DNA from: Hydnum rufescens UP504
Lineage: Eukaryota; Basidiomycota; Agaricomycetes; Cantharellales; Hydnaceae
NCBI GenBank assembly: GCA_014904985.1
Contig: MU129082.1
Coordinates: 44,211 to 108,210, forward strand
Direction of reading: 5' to 3'
DNA length: 64,000 nt
In this document: piece after piece, positions 44,217-55,239 of the stretch
Layout of the letters: each line of letters begins with the position of its first letter
How positions within the stretch are numbered: position 1 is the stretch's first letter
The notes under the pieces: model-generated
What the model saw: only the letters and a program-made list of their open reading frames with translations
Databases searched by the model: none
What the model was told of the DNA's origin: nothing
Program-made: the position numbers and the translations under genes

Positions 44217-45683
44217 CAATCCCGAAAGGCGAAGGGAAAGGCTAACAAGGGCAACAGCAAGATATGATTCCTCCCCTACAGCGCGGCATAGTACCACTGC
44301 CATAGTCTGTACCTCAAACGCCTCCCCCGAAAGACCCAGATCATGCAAATTCCTTGACAGATCATCCATCTTTCCTGCCAGCATAGCTGAATCCAATTTG
44401 ACCTCCCTGACATCATGCAACTCGTTCAGGAGCTCCAATGTCGCTGTAACTGTTTCACGAAGTTGACATGTCGGGTCCCCAGTCGGCTGCCAGTGAGTTT
44501 CCCATTTCAAAGCCTGCGCTTCGACATCCGCGCCGACCGAAATATGTGGCAAGACACCCCAGACTTCTGCCGTAAGCTCCGAGATCTGCCTTGTGAGATA
44601 TGAGACATGGAGATCACGGCCAGTTCGCAGTCCAGTCATCCCTCCATGCCTGTTTTGTCATCATCAGTCTCTTATTGCTATATTGAATAAAGGACGTAGA
44701 TTTACCTTGAGCCCAGTGGTGTCGAGGTCGCCCGTAACCCCACTTCCTCTAGTCGTCTTTGCACAGCCACGCCGATTTGCTCAAACACTGCCTGACCCGC
44801 CGGAAGTTCGAACAAGTTGCGCAGTCCTTCCAGCATAATCGAGGCCTAAAAATCGAATTTAATATCATGGAATTGGCGATAGCCCCAAATCACTCACCGG
44901 TGTGTTTTCAGAGGTTAACAGGGGTCTTACTGGGACTGACGGGCCCGGAGACACGATTGTCCCTACTCTGTCCACAGCGTTGGATGCTGTTATCGATGTC
45001 AGCGTGACGATCTTTATTATCACATCAGCTCATTTCTGCAAAGTGAGAGGGGACCTGTTGAATGCACACTCACTTGGAATGCATGGAAACAATCTGTCAG
45101 ATTCTCTCCGTGCCTCGATATCGCACTCATAATTTGATCACGCTGGACGTAGTGACTCAAAAGATCCAAACTCGACCATCGCTTTGCGTCAGCACAAATT
45201 GCCATCAGGTTCCTATAGGCGAAATAGATATTTCATTGTAGAGATTGTGCAAGGAAATTGGGAAGCATACCGCCTTAAAATGAATAAACTTGAAGCCACT
45301 GCCGTATTATCGGGTATGTTGCTCCCCTTCAACCCTCCCACGAAGCTCTCAAGAAACTTCATGACCCGAACTATGAGCTGTGTACATCCGTCTCTTCCGT
45401 CGCGCATGGTTTTCACTGCCTCGATTACCTCTCCTACGACGTCGAAAACTTGAGTGAGGGGACCAGAGAGTGCGCGTGGAAGAGCTGGCATATCATGGAT
45501 TAGCAAAGACATAAGGAGAGCAGCATCCCATGCTGAGCCCTCGTTGAGATAATCTGGATATGATTGCTGGGGCGGCTCCAGATATGCGGAAGTGGATGGT
45601 TGGTTAGGAGATGAATCATTGGACGGGGCTGAAGGTGGTTGGACGCTGCGCTTTCTCCTCGGGAAGAGTCTTCTGCATAACAT
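42213..45683 (-). CDS. MLKL-NTD-like + high-identity TPR-array protein, copy F (intact)
   Basis: This is the reference gene of the cluster. Exons are 45683-45271, 45212-45074, 44845-44706 and 44649-42213, with introns of 58, 228 and 56 nt (GT...AG, phases 2, 0, 2). The sum is 3129 nt, 1042 residues, no frame error. Residues about 1-45 are basic and Pro/Ser-rich (RRKRSVQPPS). Residues about 50-184 form a helical bundle (LTQVFDVVGEVIEAVKTM, CTQLIVRVMKFLESFVGGLK, ICADAKRWSSL, ISRHGENLTDCFHAFQ) that resembles the MLKL-NTD/HeLo-like N-termini of fungal NLR-type proteins. Next come an amphipathic helix, a helical linker (SYLTRQISELTAEV, LLNELHDVREVKLD), then 14 full 46-residue TPR units and a half-unit. 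No P-loop or NB-ARC is present. By analogy it may be a receptor or adaptor whose bundle signals or acts at membranes; this is inference. Confidence 0.85.
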
Positions 45684-45790
45684 GAGGCGTGGGGCAGTCG
45701 AGAGCTAGGGGGGGACTTGAGAGCGAGGCGAGGCGAGGTGAGGCGAGGCGCTACGATGCGAGGCGGTGCGAGGCAAGTGGGATGAATCGT
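45684..45790 (-). promoter_or_regulatory. GAGGCG-iterated upstream region of copy F
   Basis: Upstream of the start codon the plus strand shows GAGCGAGGCGAGGCGAGGTG followed by further GAGGCG words. The block is homologous to the leaders of A, B, C and E, with a different number of the repeated word. It is presumed 5' UTR/core promoter. Confidence 0.4.
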
Positions 45791-46464
45791 CACCTACCCA
45801 TTGGGATGTATTCAAATCCTTTGAAGGCCTGCGCAGCAATTACTAGTACCCAGACGAAGTGATAGACAACACATTGTACTCGATAAGTTATGTGATTTAG
45901 CCATCGACAAGTCCATGAATGAAGTTCTCCCTATTGAAGCTGTGATTGCCAGATGTTCCCTGCAAGCGCTTAGCACAAGTCGTCCAAAGGCTTTTCATAA
46001 GATCAGTTCCCGTAATCGGGAGTATTTCATTTTGACGGATGCTTTTCCCCTTATTTTCCTTCCTTGAAGTTCCCTATTTGTCGAATTGTCGTCTCGGACG
46101 TTCCCTCTAGTTGTTCAAGTTTCCTTATTCCAGTGTTGCGGGCCAGAATGGCCTTGCTACTACGCCAGCACAAGCTCAGTCTCTCTGTGCCTCCGCGACT
46201 GCCTTGAAGGAAAGTCCTCGAGCTTTGTTCCCTCGCCGCTCTTGATCTATCGTGACGGTATACTCCCTGGCATTCGCTGCTCTCGCACTTGGTCCTGGGA
46301 TTGGTGCTAGTCCGTTGATGGCTATTCCCCCCGGGATCTGAACTTTGGTACGGATGTACACACTGAGTTCTGTCCTATCTCGTCCACAGGAATTTGCACC
46401 AATCCTCGCGTTTCCTCTAGCTCTGGTGCTTTCGTCCCCGAGAATTTGGCCGACTTTCCCCATG
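45791..46464. other. Alpha-related flank plus a unique insert upstream of F
   Basis: About 45790-46240 follows segment alpha. 46241-46464 matches nothing else in the window; segment beta begins at 46465. No gene recognised. Confidence 0.55.
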
Positions 46465-48900
46465 CGGTGTCAATGAACCACCCCCCAGATTACTGTCAAC
46501 TTGTATGATATTCACTAGCTTTTTTCGGTACTTCAAGGCGTACTGTAGATGCCTTCGAATCTCCGTCCCGCTGTTAGATTAGTCTTGCACGCTTCGGGCT
46601 GGAATCCTAGACTCGGACCTTATCGCCTGTCCTAGATGCATCATGCATACAATTCCGTCTCTCATTACTCTCGAACCCGCGTAGACTATCTGGTTCGTCA
46701 CTGGCCTCGCCACTCTCGCGACTATTTTCCAGTATTGCCGCGCCTGTGGAGGACCCTTCTCCCCGCTCGCTCAATCAACGGATATTATTGTAAATATTCA
46801 CGCCCTCTGGATCTGTCCCGATCACTTCCCGGCGGTGGCCCAACCCACGAGCGTGAACGTGACCTAGACATATTTCGGTCGATCTGCTTCCGGGACGCGT
46901 GTCATTGACCTTCAGTGCTTCCTCACGGCGACCAAATTTCGAAAGATCTATGGAGAGGTCGAGAACTCGCGTCGAGCTCTCGGGCTCAGTGTTCTGCTGC
47001 TCGCGTGCCTCGGCGGCCCTGGATTTTGTCCATTTCAGCCTCTTTCGTGAGGTGCGAGAGCGAGAACACTGCTTATGTTAAACCTAACAGTTGGGGACCT
47101 AGGACTCGTACACAAAGATGATGCAAGCTGCTGCTGCGGCTCTAACTATATCGTCGTTCCTTGCATACTTTGCCCGGTTCTTTTCCACTCTCACGACATG
47201 TATTGCCACGCATATCCAAATGTCACTTCTGGGTTTTCCTCGGGTTAGAATAAACGTGGTATAGCGAGATATTCATCGGGACGTTCATTGCAAATGCCAA
47301 TTCCACTATGAACGGTTCCATCGAAGGGAGAGTACCTCGATCCTGTTCTTGAGGACTGACGCTGGCCGGTATCTAGTTCGCTCAAGTATGTTCTAGTATC
47401 ACCACTCGTGTACATGCTTCATCGCGGCTTCAAATCAGTGCACAATGCGGACAATAATGCATTTATCCTGGATGGTCACGTAAATATGAAGTACTGCAAA
47501 CTGGATTTATTTTACGCATGTCCTCAGTGCTATCAAAGAACTGAAAAGGAGAAACAAGTCCAAAAAAGAGAGGGATCCAAAACTATTCCAGGCGTCAGGC
47601 TCCCCTTGGCGGCCGCTGGATCTACGATCCAACACAACAGGAGCTGCGCGGATCCTGCCAGCATGCGGTTCAGAGGGGGGAGCTAGGACGGGAGATGAAC
47701 AGGCCGGGCGAGGCAGGAGACGGATTGGAACGGGCTTCTATATCGTGCGCTGGGCGGCTGTGTGCGTCTACAGCAGGCCTGGAGCCGGGACAGGACTCGG
47801 CCTGTGGGCGGGTGGAGGCGACTGAGGCAGAGGGAGTGAAGAAGATGGGGGTGGAGGTGGTCCAGGGTGACCAGAAGCATCCTAAAACGCGACAAAAGTG
47901 GTTCTTCCCAGAATGAAACCTTGTAGGTGGAGAGTGGGTGATCGGTGCCGATGGAGCGCGAGGTTAGTTTTCTGCTCTCTTCATCTCGTCAGATATCTTC
48001 AATTGATGCGTCGCTCAAACAGAGGGGTTACTCAAAAATACCTCGGGATCAACTTCTGGGGAGAAACACTGCTTTTCTTGTCACTGATGTAGAGATGGAA
48101 GGTCTTGATCGTCAGGTGAGGTTTCTGCTCTCACATGCACTGTCGATCGCTAGTTTTTAGCGCTCTCTTTTCTCACGAAAGCATTGGGCCGCCTATGGAA
48201 GTGCCGCCACCAGGTTGTATGTCTTCCTTTTGCGCGATGATTTCGAACCCTCGGGACCGACGGGATGGCATTGCCTCCCATTGTATCGTTCAGGGTGCTG
48301 GCCTTGGCCATGGGTCCACCTCCTCACTTCTCAGTAGTGGATAACGGGACTCCGGAGGAAATTCAAGAGGTCGTCGACATACTATGTAGGTCAATTTAGT
48401 GTGAAAGCTTCCCTTGTCATGGAAAATCCGTCTCGGCACTCGCTCCTCTGGACATATGAAACGGAGCGCATGCCTCCAATCAAGGAGATGCTCGAGTTGA
48501 CGACGAACCTACACACCCAATGAATGTCCGACAAAGACTTGGCTTCCAAGGACGCGTCCCAGAGTGTCAATCCAGGTTTCGTGCGTGACCATATATTCAA
48601 GGAACTAGGTGTGAATTACCAATGGAGTGAGATCGTATTGGACCAGCATCTCCATAGCAAGAAGGAGGTCAACGTCGGAAACAAGGCGTACATGCCGTAT
48701 GGGAATGAGGACGAGTGGATACAATCGGGGGATCGCGTTCCAGATGCCCCCAATCTGGCACTCATACCCGCTGCCGCCGAGCCAACAACGACAATGAGAC
48801 TCTTAGATCTCCTGACGACTTTTGGCCATACTGTGTTGGTATTCGAGCTCCTGGAAACTCAACTGCACTTCAACTCAGGACATCTTGCATGAGCTTCCCC
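46465..48900. repeat. Segmental duplication beta, copy 2
   Basis: Partner of 9768-12330. The order is the same: alpha-derived end, relic TPR unit (46840-46962), unassigned stretch (46963-47900), FAD monooxygenase part (47905-48895). Reading frames in the last part are better preserved here than in copy 1. Confidence 0.85.
47905..48895 (+). pseudogene. FAD-dependent monooxygenase, middle and C-terminal part, copy 2
   Basis: IGADGAR at about 47940 is followed by a GTTAGT donor. A block with KYLGINFWGET and VEMEGLDRQ comes after the intron, then a decayed middle. The best-preserved part is at 48524-48860, with NPGFVRDHIFKELGVNYQWS, EIVLDQH, GDRVPDAPNL and RLLDLLTTFGHTVLVFEL. The last two motifs belong to the thioredoxin-fold C-terminal domain of PHBH/phenol hydroxylase-type monooxygenases. 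In-frame stops lie in the middle part and the FAD-binding N-terminus is missing, so no complete enzyme is encoded. The N-terminal piece found in segment alpha may be the lost part of the same ancestor. Confidence 0.7.
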
Positions 48901-49733
48901 GACTCTTCAGTAAGAGAGGGTTCTAGCGGGAATTTTTTTGTCACCTGTGCTTCCATGGCAGTGCAACTTCGGCTCCACCCGTACTTCGGAGTACCCAGTA
49001 CGTTTCAACCGTCGACGACGGATGATCTTGCGCCTAAGACGCGAAGCAAGCAAGGTTCGTGGTCGCCGTGCGACCTCTCTGGTTATTGAAAACGGCCTTC
49101 GCATTACCTGTACGCAGCTTTCCAGGCATGGGCATCTTATTCCAGTCATTTCTTTTGTTAACTCGCCTCCATTCTCTGGCTCTGACTGTTATGGAGTGTT
49201 GTCTTGTGCCAATTCCCCCCATCCCACAAAGAAAATAGTACCTCAGAGGAACAAGCTGGCTGCAAAGGTGACCGCTATCTCCCAGTTCTCGAATATGTGT
49301 AAGTCAACAACCCGATGTTTGCTATGAATCTTGTTCGTCCTTTCAGCTTAAGTGCCCATTCGGGTATTTGCGATGCTAAGCTGTTTTCTTCCAATGGTGA
49401 ACAGCAATCCCGACAGCTGGAATGCGGAGGACGGCGCGCCTTCTTTCAGTAGTAACGCTACTGCCACTAAGCTGCATGCCTTCTTCACTGCTAACTCGAT
49501 GACGCCCCTCTCCCACACTTCCACCCAAAATTCTTGCACGAGGGGCTTGCACCATTGATCCTATGGTGTTGTTTCCGCACGCTATCTCGGAACTTCAGCA
49601 TTCAAATCATCCTCCCTGATCATCATCGCAGCAACACTCTCGACGAGGGCCGCGAACCCGAACCCTTCCCATCCACATCCCCCACTTCGTAAGAGCATAC
49701 TCATGACGAATGGGTGACCCAACAGGTGCCACA
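48901..49733. other. Intergenic, nothing recognised
   Basis: This is the transition from repeated to single-copy sequence. Several frames of 60-130 codons on both strands lack motifs; an arginine-rich plus-strand stretch near 49000-49080 has no clear meaning. Confidence 0.4.
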
Positions 49734-50560
49734 CCACCCACGACGTTCATGGCAAACGCTATCAAAATCAATGCCCCCGAACATGATATTGAGCAAGTCA
49801 CGGTCTACGGCGACCGCGCAGAAATCAGACGAAAGTTTCCTGTGGAGATGCAGGTCAGAGCGTGTTCGGCTGTGCCGCTAGATCCTGCGCACTCAACTCT
49901 GCATTGCAGGCCGGGCAAAATGAGGCGGTCGTTTCACGACTGCCTGTCTCGAGACTACGAGTGCATCGCAGTCACTCGCTGTTTTTGATGTGGTCTACGC
50001 CCGCCAGGTTCTCCCCAAAACGTTGATGAGGATGGCGCAATCAGTAGCCTTGAAGAGCGTGTTGCCGCTGTCGAATCTCGCCGTGCCTTTCTCACCAAAC
50101 AGGAGAAGGTCCTCTCATCTTACTCTGACACCTTGTCTAGCCAATACGCGAATGCCTCACAGCTCGCTAGTTTCCTTGATCCTCACAGGACGACAAATCG
50201 CAGTATCTACGAAGAACGAACGGCTCTGGACAAAGAATATAAATCGCTCTCCAAAGAGCTCGACGACGCACGCAAACGCACAAACTCGGAAATACAGGCC
50301 AAGAGAGCTTCAAGTGTGATGGTTACCGTGCTCTCCGAAGAACCGGGCCCTGCTCAACTGATCCTCATCTATGGTGCAGAACTATTGATTTCAAACCTCT
50401 GGTTAGGGGGCATAATTTGTGAATATTGCACAGCTGTCTACGGCGCTTCTTGGTCTAGTTTATATGATGTTCGCGCGAGTGTGGATTCACATTTCGCTTC
50501 CAAGAAAGCTGAATCCCCCCCGATATCTCTCCAATACCGGGCCTGTCTGTCTAGGGAGAC
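49734..50560 (+). pseudogene. DUF4139 (mucoidy-inhibitor-like) protein, N-terminal part
   Basis: The frame opens with MANAIKINAPEHDIEQVTVY and GDRAEIRRKFPVEM (DUF4140-like start). A GTCAGA...GCAG intron leads to AGQNEAVVSRLP. After frame changes come SLEERVAAVESRRAF, QYANASQLASFLD, a coiled-coil stretch (DKEYKSLSKELDDARKRTN) and, after another intron, VYGASWSSLYDVRAS, the beginning of the DUF4139 beta-rich domain. This order is typical of the family. The rest of DUF4139 is missing after about 50550, and frame changes occur near 49930 and 50180. It is a truncated remnant; the function of the family in fungi is unclear. Confidence 0.7.
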
Positions 50561-50885
50561 TAGTGCTGTTCATCTAGCGATTTCTGTTCCCCTTCTGAGA
50601 ACTGTCGGATTGTTCGCTTCAGACATGACTCCGGCGCAGCCTGCGATGCAGCAGCTTCTACGGTGAATCAATGATCAGCTTAATAATCAATTCGACGCCA
50701 TCAATGATCGACTCGATGCGATTGATGGTCGACTCGACACGATCGATGGTCGACTCGACGTGATTGATAGTCGACTTGACGGAATTGATGGTCGACTTGG
50801 TGGAATTGATGGTCGACTTGATGCTAACGGCCGATCGTTCATCCTTGGTCCCTATGTGATCTGCCAATATGCTCTGATCTGACAA
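50561..50885 (+). pseudogene. Heptad-repeat (coiled-coil) protein segment
   Basis: After a single TGA the frame reads INDQLNNQFDAINDRL, then DAIDGRL, DTIDGRL, DVIDSRL, DGIDGRL, GGIDGRL. These are seven-residue repeats encoded by 21-nt tandem units that carry GTCGAC/GTCGAT. Upstream in the same frame is LLRTVGLFASDMTPAQPAMQQ; downstream it ends after about 20 more codons. Strict 7-residue periodicity with I and L at fixed spacing predicts a coiled coil. The protein family is unknown. The TGA (CGG TGA ATC) may be an artefact, a true stop or part of a GTGAAT splice donor. Confidence 0.55.
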
Positions 50886-51593
50886 GGCGAGGCGCTCGCC
50901 GCCATTCCTTCCTTATACGTCGCAGGAATCCAAAACGTACATATGTTCAACCATGCTCAAGCCTTCAACGAAAACCCGTGGAGCAAGAGCTGATGGTTAA
51001 CTTAGGCAACGAACGTATTGGCATGCATCTTCGTTCTTGTTGTGATACCGGCAACACTATTAAAGGTTTGTTCTCCTTTCCTCTGCTCCCAACCATGGCC
51101 GATACCTTCTATTTTCTTCCCAGAATATAATCCACATCCCAACCAAGCGCCAGGACGGTTTCAACGCACGATTCCATCCCTACCGATGGTCACGTCTTAC
51201 GCATGCTCTACCACAGCTCGCCCGAGAGTCAGCGCGCTCAGCGCAAATTCCGTGATTACATCCAACCGTGGGCCTATGTTTGCTTCAGGGCATTCGTGCT
51301 GCGTGGCCTTGCGTTGCAGCTCCACCCTGTAAATGAAGCGTACTTCCGTGCATACCTCAAGCCAGTGTACGAACTACAAATAGCTGCTCCCAAGCAGCAA
51401 CGCAACAGGTGCCAGGATGAGGAGAAAGACTGTGTGGATGTGGAGCAACCATTAACCTCCCAATTGATTCATTCTGTTCGTCCATAAATCACATGATCTC
51501 AGACATGAGAGTCGCTTGTTGCCGCTACCCGATAGTTAATCTAATAGGTGGAGCCCTATCCAACAGTTTGCCCTGTGAAAGGATACTTGAACT
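50886..51593 (+). other. Unassigned region upstream of the NTPase gene
   Basis: Plus-strand pieces such as GFNARFHPYRWSRLTHALPQ and a frame ending EAYFRAYLKPVYELQIAAPK look protein-like but lie in different frames and match no family I know. Promoter elements of the next gene presumably lie in the last few hundred bases; none is recognisable. Confidence 0.35.
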
Positions 51594-54500
51594 ATGTCAG
51601 ATCCTGGAAAACGCCCCTTGGAAGATATTTCCTCTAGTACGAGCCCTCCCAAGCGACAAACTCGCTCCGCTACTCGCGTACCTGTCCTTAAACCTGCCTC
51701 ACCCGTTTCGTCCGGTGCTGCCGTGGATAATGGCCCCAAGGAATTTGATGAACTTATCCGGGAAGCCTTGGACTACGTCCCAGATGATCTTCCAAAGAGA
51801 GCAGCTCCGAGTCTTCTCACCGTCATAGTGGCGCACGCACAAGACCGTCTGGATCAGAAATACCGAGATATCGTTGAAGCTCGAAAGCTGATTGAGGAGG
51901 AGTCAGGGTTACTCGATCTCTTAAGGTCAGCATGGGAAGCGAGAGAATTCACATCCATCCTTGATCTTCGCAAGTGGCTCTCGCCGTGATCTGTAATTCC
52001 TCCAACATCTCACACTCTCATGTGTTTCCCAGAGTTTTTGCAAGCGCACCAGCCATCGCCGCTATCCTTTCGGCGTCGGCCTATACTCTTAAACAATCAT
52101 ATTCATAGTGAGCGACCGTTATCATTTGTAGTGCATCGTGTTTCTGATTTGTCCCCGTGCAGAGCGAGGTGATTTCAGTGTCTGTGCTGTTCTTCTCTTT
52201 GCTTATCACCTTAATCAGCTGTCTCACAGGCTTGGAACGAACAATACTTGGGGAATTATCATCATCTTCTGCTTAGCAACATCAACCGTATGAAGCGTGA
52301 CCAGCCATATTCGAATTCAGTAGCTATTCTTCAAAGTTCTGGAATGGGGAAGTCGCGCATGGTCCACGAACAATCGAATTTGGTTTTCACACTTCCCTTC
52401 AATCTGCGTCCTGACTCCGAAACCAAAGGTTACTCTTTACTCCGACATCTCCATCATATGCTTACATGCCACGGCCAGATATCGCGTACCCTCCTCCTGA
52501 TACTGAAATACGAAACTATCTTGACTGGCCCGGTCCAAACCTTGAAGCATTCCAGACTCGCTACTTTCGTCTTCTGGGACATCTTTTCCAAGCTGTTTCA
52601 GATGAATTGGCCAGCCATTACAAGACCAAACAATCCAACTACGGAGCACTAGCGAGGAGCTGGCGGAAACACATGGAAGCAGGTCAGGGTCAGAATCGTG
52701 CTAGAATATACCAAGGGGCGGTGACAGCGTGCACTAGAGATGGTTTCGTACGCCTTCCATTCATGATTCTCGTGCTTTATTTAGTACGCTCTCCAGAAAA
52801 ATTTTCAAGTCGGCAGCTTCCGACCTCCTCAAGGCAGTAGTTCCAAGAACTCCCCCAAGGGCGCATCAGAAGTAGCGAAGATACTTGAACAGTTGTTGGG
52901 CCGCATCGACGACTGCTGCGAGTCCTCACAAGATACCCAGAAAGACCACGTCAAGTTGATGCTGTACTTCGATGAGGCTCATATCCTTGCACAAAGGAAA
53001 GTCCCGGGGGATCTTGATGGGAAAGATATGTATGATGTGCTATGCTCGTGCTTCAGCTTGCTCCCGTCTTCCTCTGTGTTTGTCATCTATCTTTCGACAC
53101 AGTCTGATATTAGCGACCTCGCTCCTCGAAGATCATTATCCAGATCTGCACGAGCACGAGAGAATCCAGAGGCGCTGCAGGCCCCTATTACGGAGACGCC
53201 CTTCGATTGTTCTCCTCGGTTCCCGGTTAACCCTGGAGAACTCAAACTGGAGGACGTGTATACAGTGGATTTCATGGCCCAGTTCGGTCGTCCACTGTGA
53301 GTTTGTGTTGCATCCTGTTACAGCTCTTCCTCACCCTACTGGATGCCGCAGGTTCTGGACACTTCTGGTTGGCGCTGGGGATCAGAGGGACCAAGTTCGC
53401 TCAACAATCGTGGATCTGGCTCGTTCCAAATTGATATTGAACTCGAATATTTCACAAAATTATGACACCGTCGCTCCAGCTGCCAAGACTGCCGTGCTAG
53501 ATGTTCTGCTAAACCTCGACTTTGAGCCACGACGTCAGGTAGCACTCGATCGAGAGACTCAGCTGGTAGCTGGTCACATGCGCGTTGTCTTTTCGGTTCC
53601 GAAGGAATGTGAATATATTCGCTCTGGTTATCCGTCTGAACCTCTCTTGGCAGAGGCTGCTTCCCGCCAGATGGATGAATTTCAGCAACGTGCTTCGAAT
53701 CCCAGTATCAACGCAATGGCGCAGATTCTCCAGTCTGAATTTAACAGTGGCATCCTGGACCAAGGACAGCGTGGCGAGGTTGTCTTTCGTCTGCTTCTAT
53801 CTGAAGCTTATAGACGCGCAGTCCGAGAAGACCATCCGGATGAATCCTCCCGCAACTTCAGCAAAGGCTGCAAATTGACTACCTTTATCGGGGAGCTTTT
53901 TTCAGCGAGCTTCGGAGATCAAATCTTAACTAGTCTTCCTGACAATGTCAAAAGCTCGACGACTTTCGAGGCCGCTTTCAAAGATGCTGTTGTTCGTTTC
54001 ACGCACTTTGGGAAGATGGCAGACGACTCCAGAACCACCACAAGTGCTTTATTCGCTGCTTTCGTCCGGTGTATGGCAATCATCTGTTGGTCTTCCCAGG
54101 AAACCATTGATTTATTGATTCCCGTGCTTCTCGAGCCAAGGGAGGTGCTGAAGGAATCTGTTATGACTGGCATCCTGATTCAGGTTAAGAGGCATAAAAG
54201 AAAAGGACGATACCACATAGACCAGCAGGCGCTGAAATTCTTCCCCTCAAACCACAAGTCAGATTCCCGTCCGTATATTACACTGGTCGCCGAATTGGGC
54301 ATACAACTCCCGATCGCTCCAGAAGCGACTACGAAGGCGAAAGTAAAAGGGAAGGCCCGTGTGACGGCTTCGAATCCGCCGCAGAAGAAAGCCAAGGCTA
54401 AGAAGACATCAAGCTTTCTCCCTTCCCCGGGGAGGCTTTTCATATCACCAAAACCTGAATTGATCGCGCATCCGAAAGATGTGCACCCTCGGTACAGCAT

Positions 54501-54765
54501 TGTCGCCTACGGATGCTCCAATACGGTATATAACGTCATCAGTGCCTTGGACAAGCCCGTCTTTAATTTCCTCTTGGCGAATCGCGATATTCTTGCTGAA
54601 CATCCCCGACCGGATGAGGAATCGTTGCGAGCGGTGCGAAGGATGAAACCTTTTTGGAGTGCTGGTTCGGAATGCTATGCGTGGGTAAACGAACCTCCCC
54701 TTCGGAACTACGAGCACTTGGATGATGATGATGAGGGGTTGTTTATTGGGCAGTATGATGAATAG
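51594..54765 (+). CDS. P-loop NTPase fused to a PD-(D/E)XK-like nuclease domain (CR/Crinkler-like architecture)
   Basis: The start gives MSDPGKRPLEDISSSTSPPK, a basic NLS-like leader, then a helical segment. After short introns comes SVAILQSSGMGKSRMVHEQ, a Walker A variant (GMGKS), and FTLPFNLRP. A later exon has VKLMLYFDEAHIL (Walker B, DE), then SVFVIYLSTQSD (sensor-like strand) and APITETPFD. An intron at 53297-53351 joins FMAQFGRPL to FWTLLVGAGDQ. The last exon (53352-54765) contains QRGEVVFRLLLSEA and GILIQVKRHK, spaced like the E and (D/E)xK elements of a restriction-endonuclease fold. It is followed by a Lys/Pro-rich linker and an acidic C-terminus (DDDDEG). NTPase-REase fusions are known among eukaryotic CR effectors and related transposon-derived proteins. 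The frame between about 52760 and 52860 needs an intron or carries a frameshift. Host role unknown. Confidence 0.75.
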
Positions 54766-55239
54766 AGTACTTCAAAGTGAGATAACGAAATTCGATGTTC
54801 CATTTGTTCACCTCTAACCACTGCGCTCCAGTTTCTTCAGAGAAATTATCTGAGACATCCCATTACAACACTAGAGGTAAAAAGTAACTACAATGTATAC
54901 ACTTGTCCATCCCTGTTGCTGGCAAAATCATTACCACCCATGCTTGTACACCTCGTCGCCGTTCGACGTTCATGTACCCTGATTGCAATTGTTGGCGGGG
55001 CCATATCTGTGGTCGACGATGGACGAGGGTCCCATGTGCGTGTCTCAGTGCAGGCCCACGGTGCATCCGCCGCCAAACTGGAGAGATCGGAAGATATAAT
55101 CCATAAGAGATGTAAACACACAATTTGGTTGACATTAACGTGAATCTTGAGGCACTTGATGTCAGTGTAGAGTCTCTTATGATGTCGACACCAGGCAGCA
55201 AGTATTGGAACAAACGGATGCGCATTTGCTTCGCCGTCT
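54766..55239. other. Intergenic between convergent genes
   Basis: Nothing recognised. It holds the 3' side of the NTPase gene and the missing C-terminus of the aldehyde dehydrogenase; the expected C-terminal ALDH motifs are not found here. Confidence 0.5.

Noticed and set aside
44846..45073. A micro-exon (PLKTP) splitting intron 2 of the TPR genes
   Set aside because: The acceptor TTAG needed for it exists in B and C but is TTAA or TTGG in the other copies; one intron of about 220-230 nt keeps phase 0 in all.
45074..45270. Premature stop after MKYLFRL in exon 1 of B, D, E and F
   Set aside because: The stretch is an intron: GTATGC...CTATAG with matching phase, and its removal rejoins LFILRR to NLMAICADAKRW in all copies.
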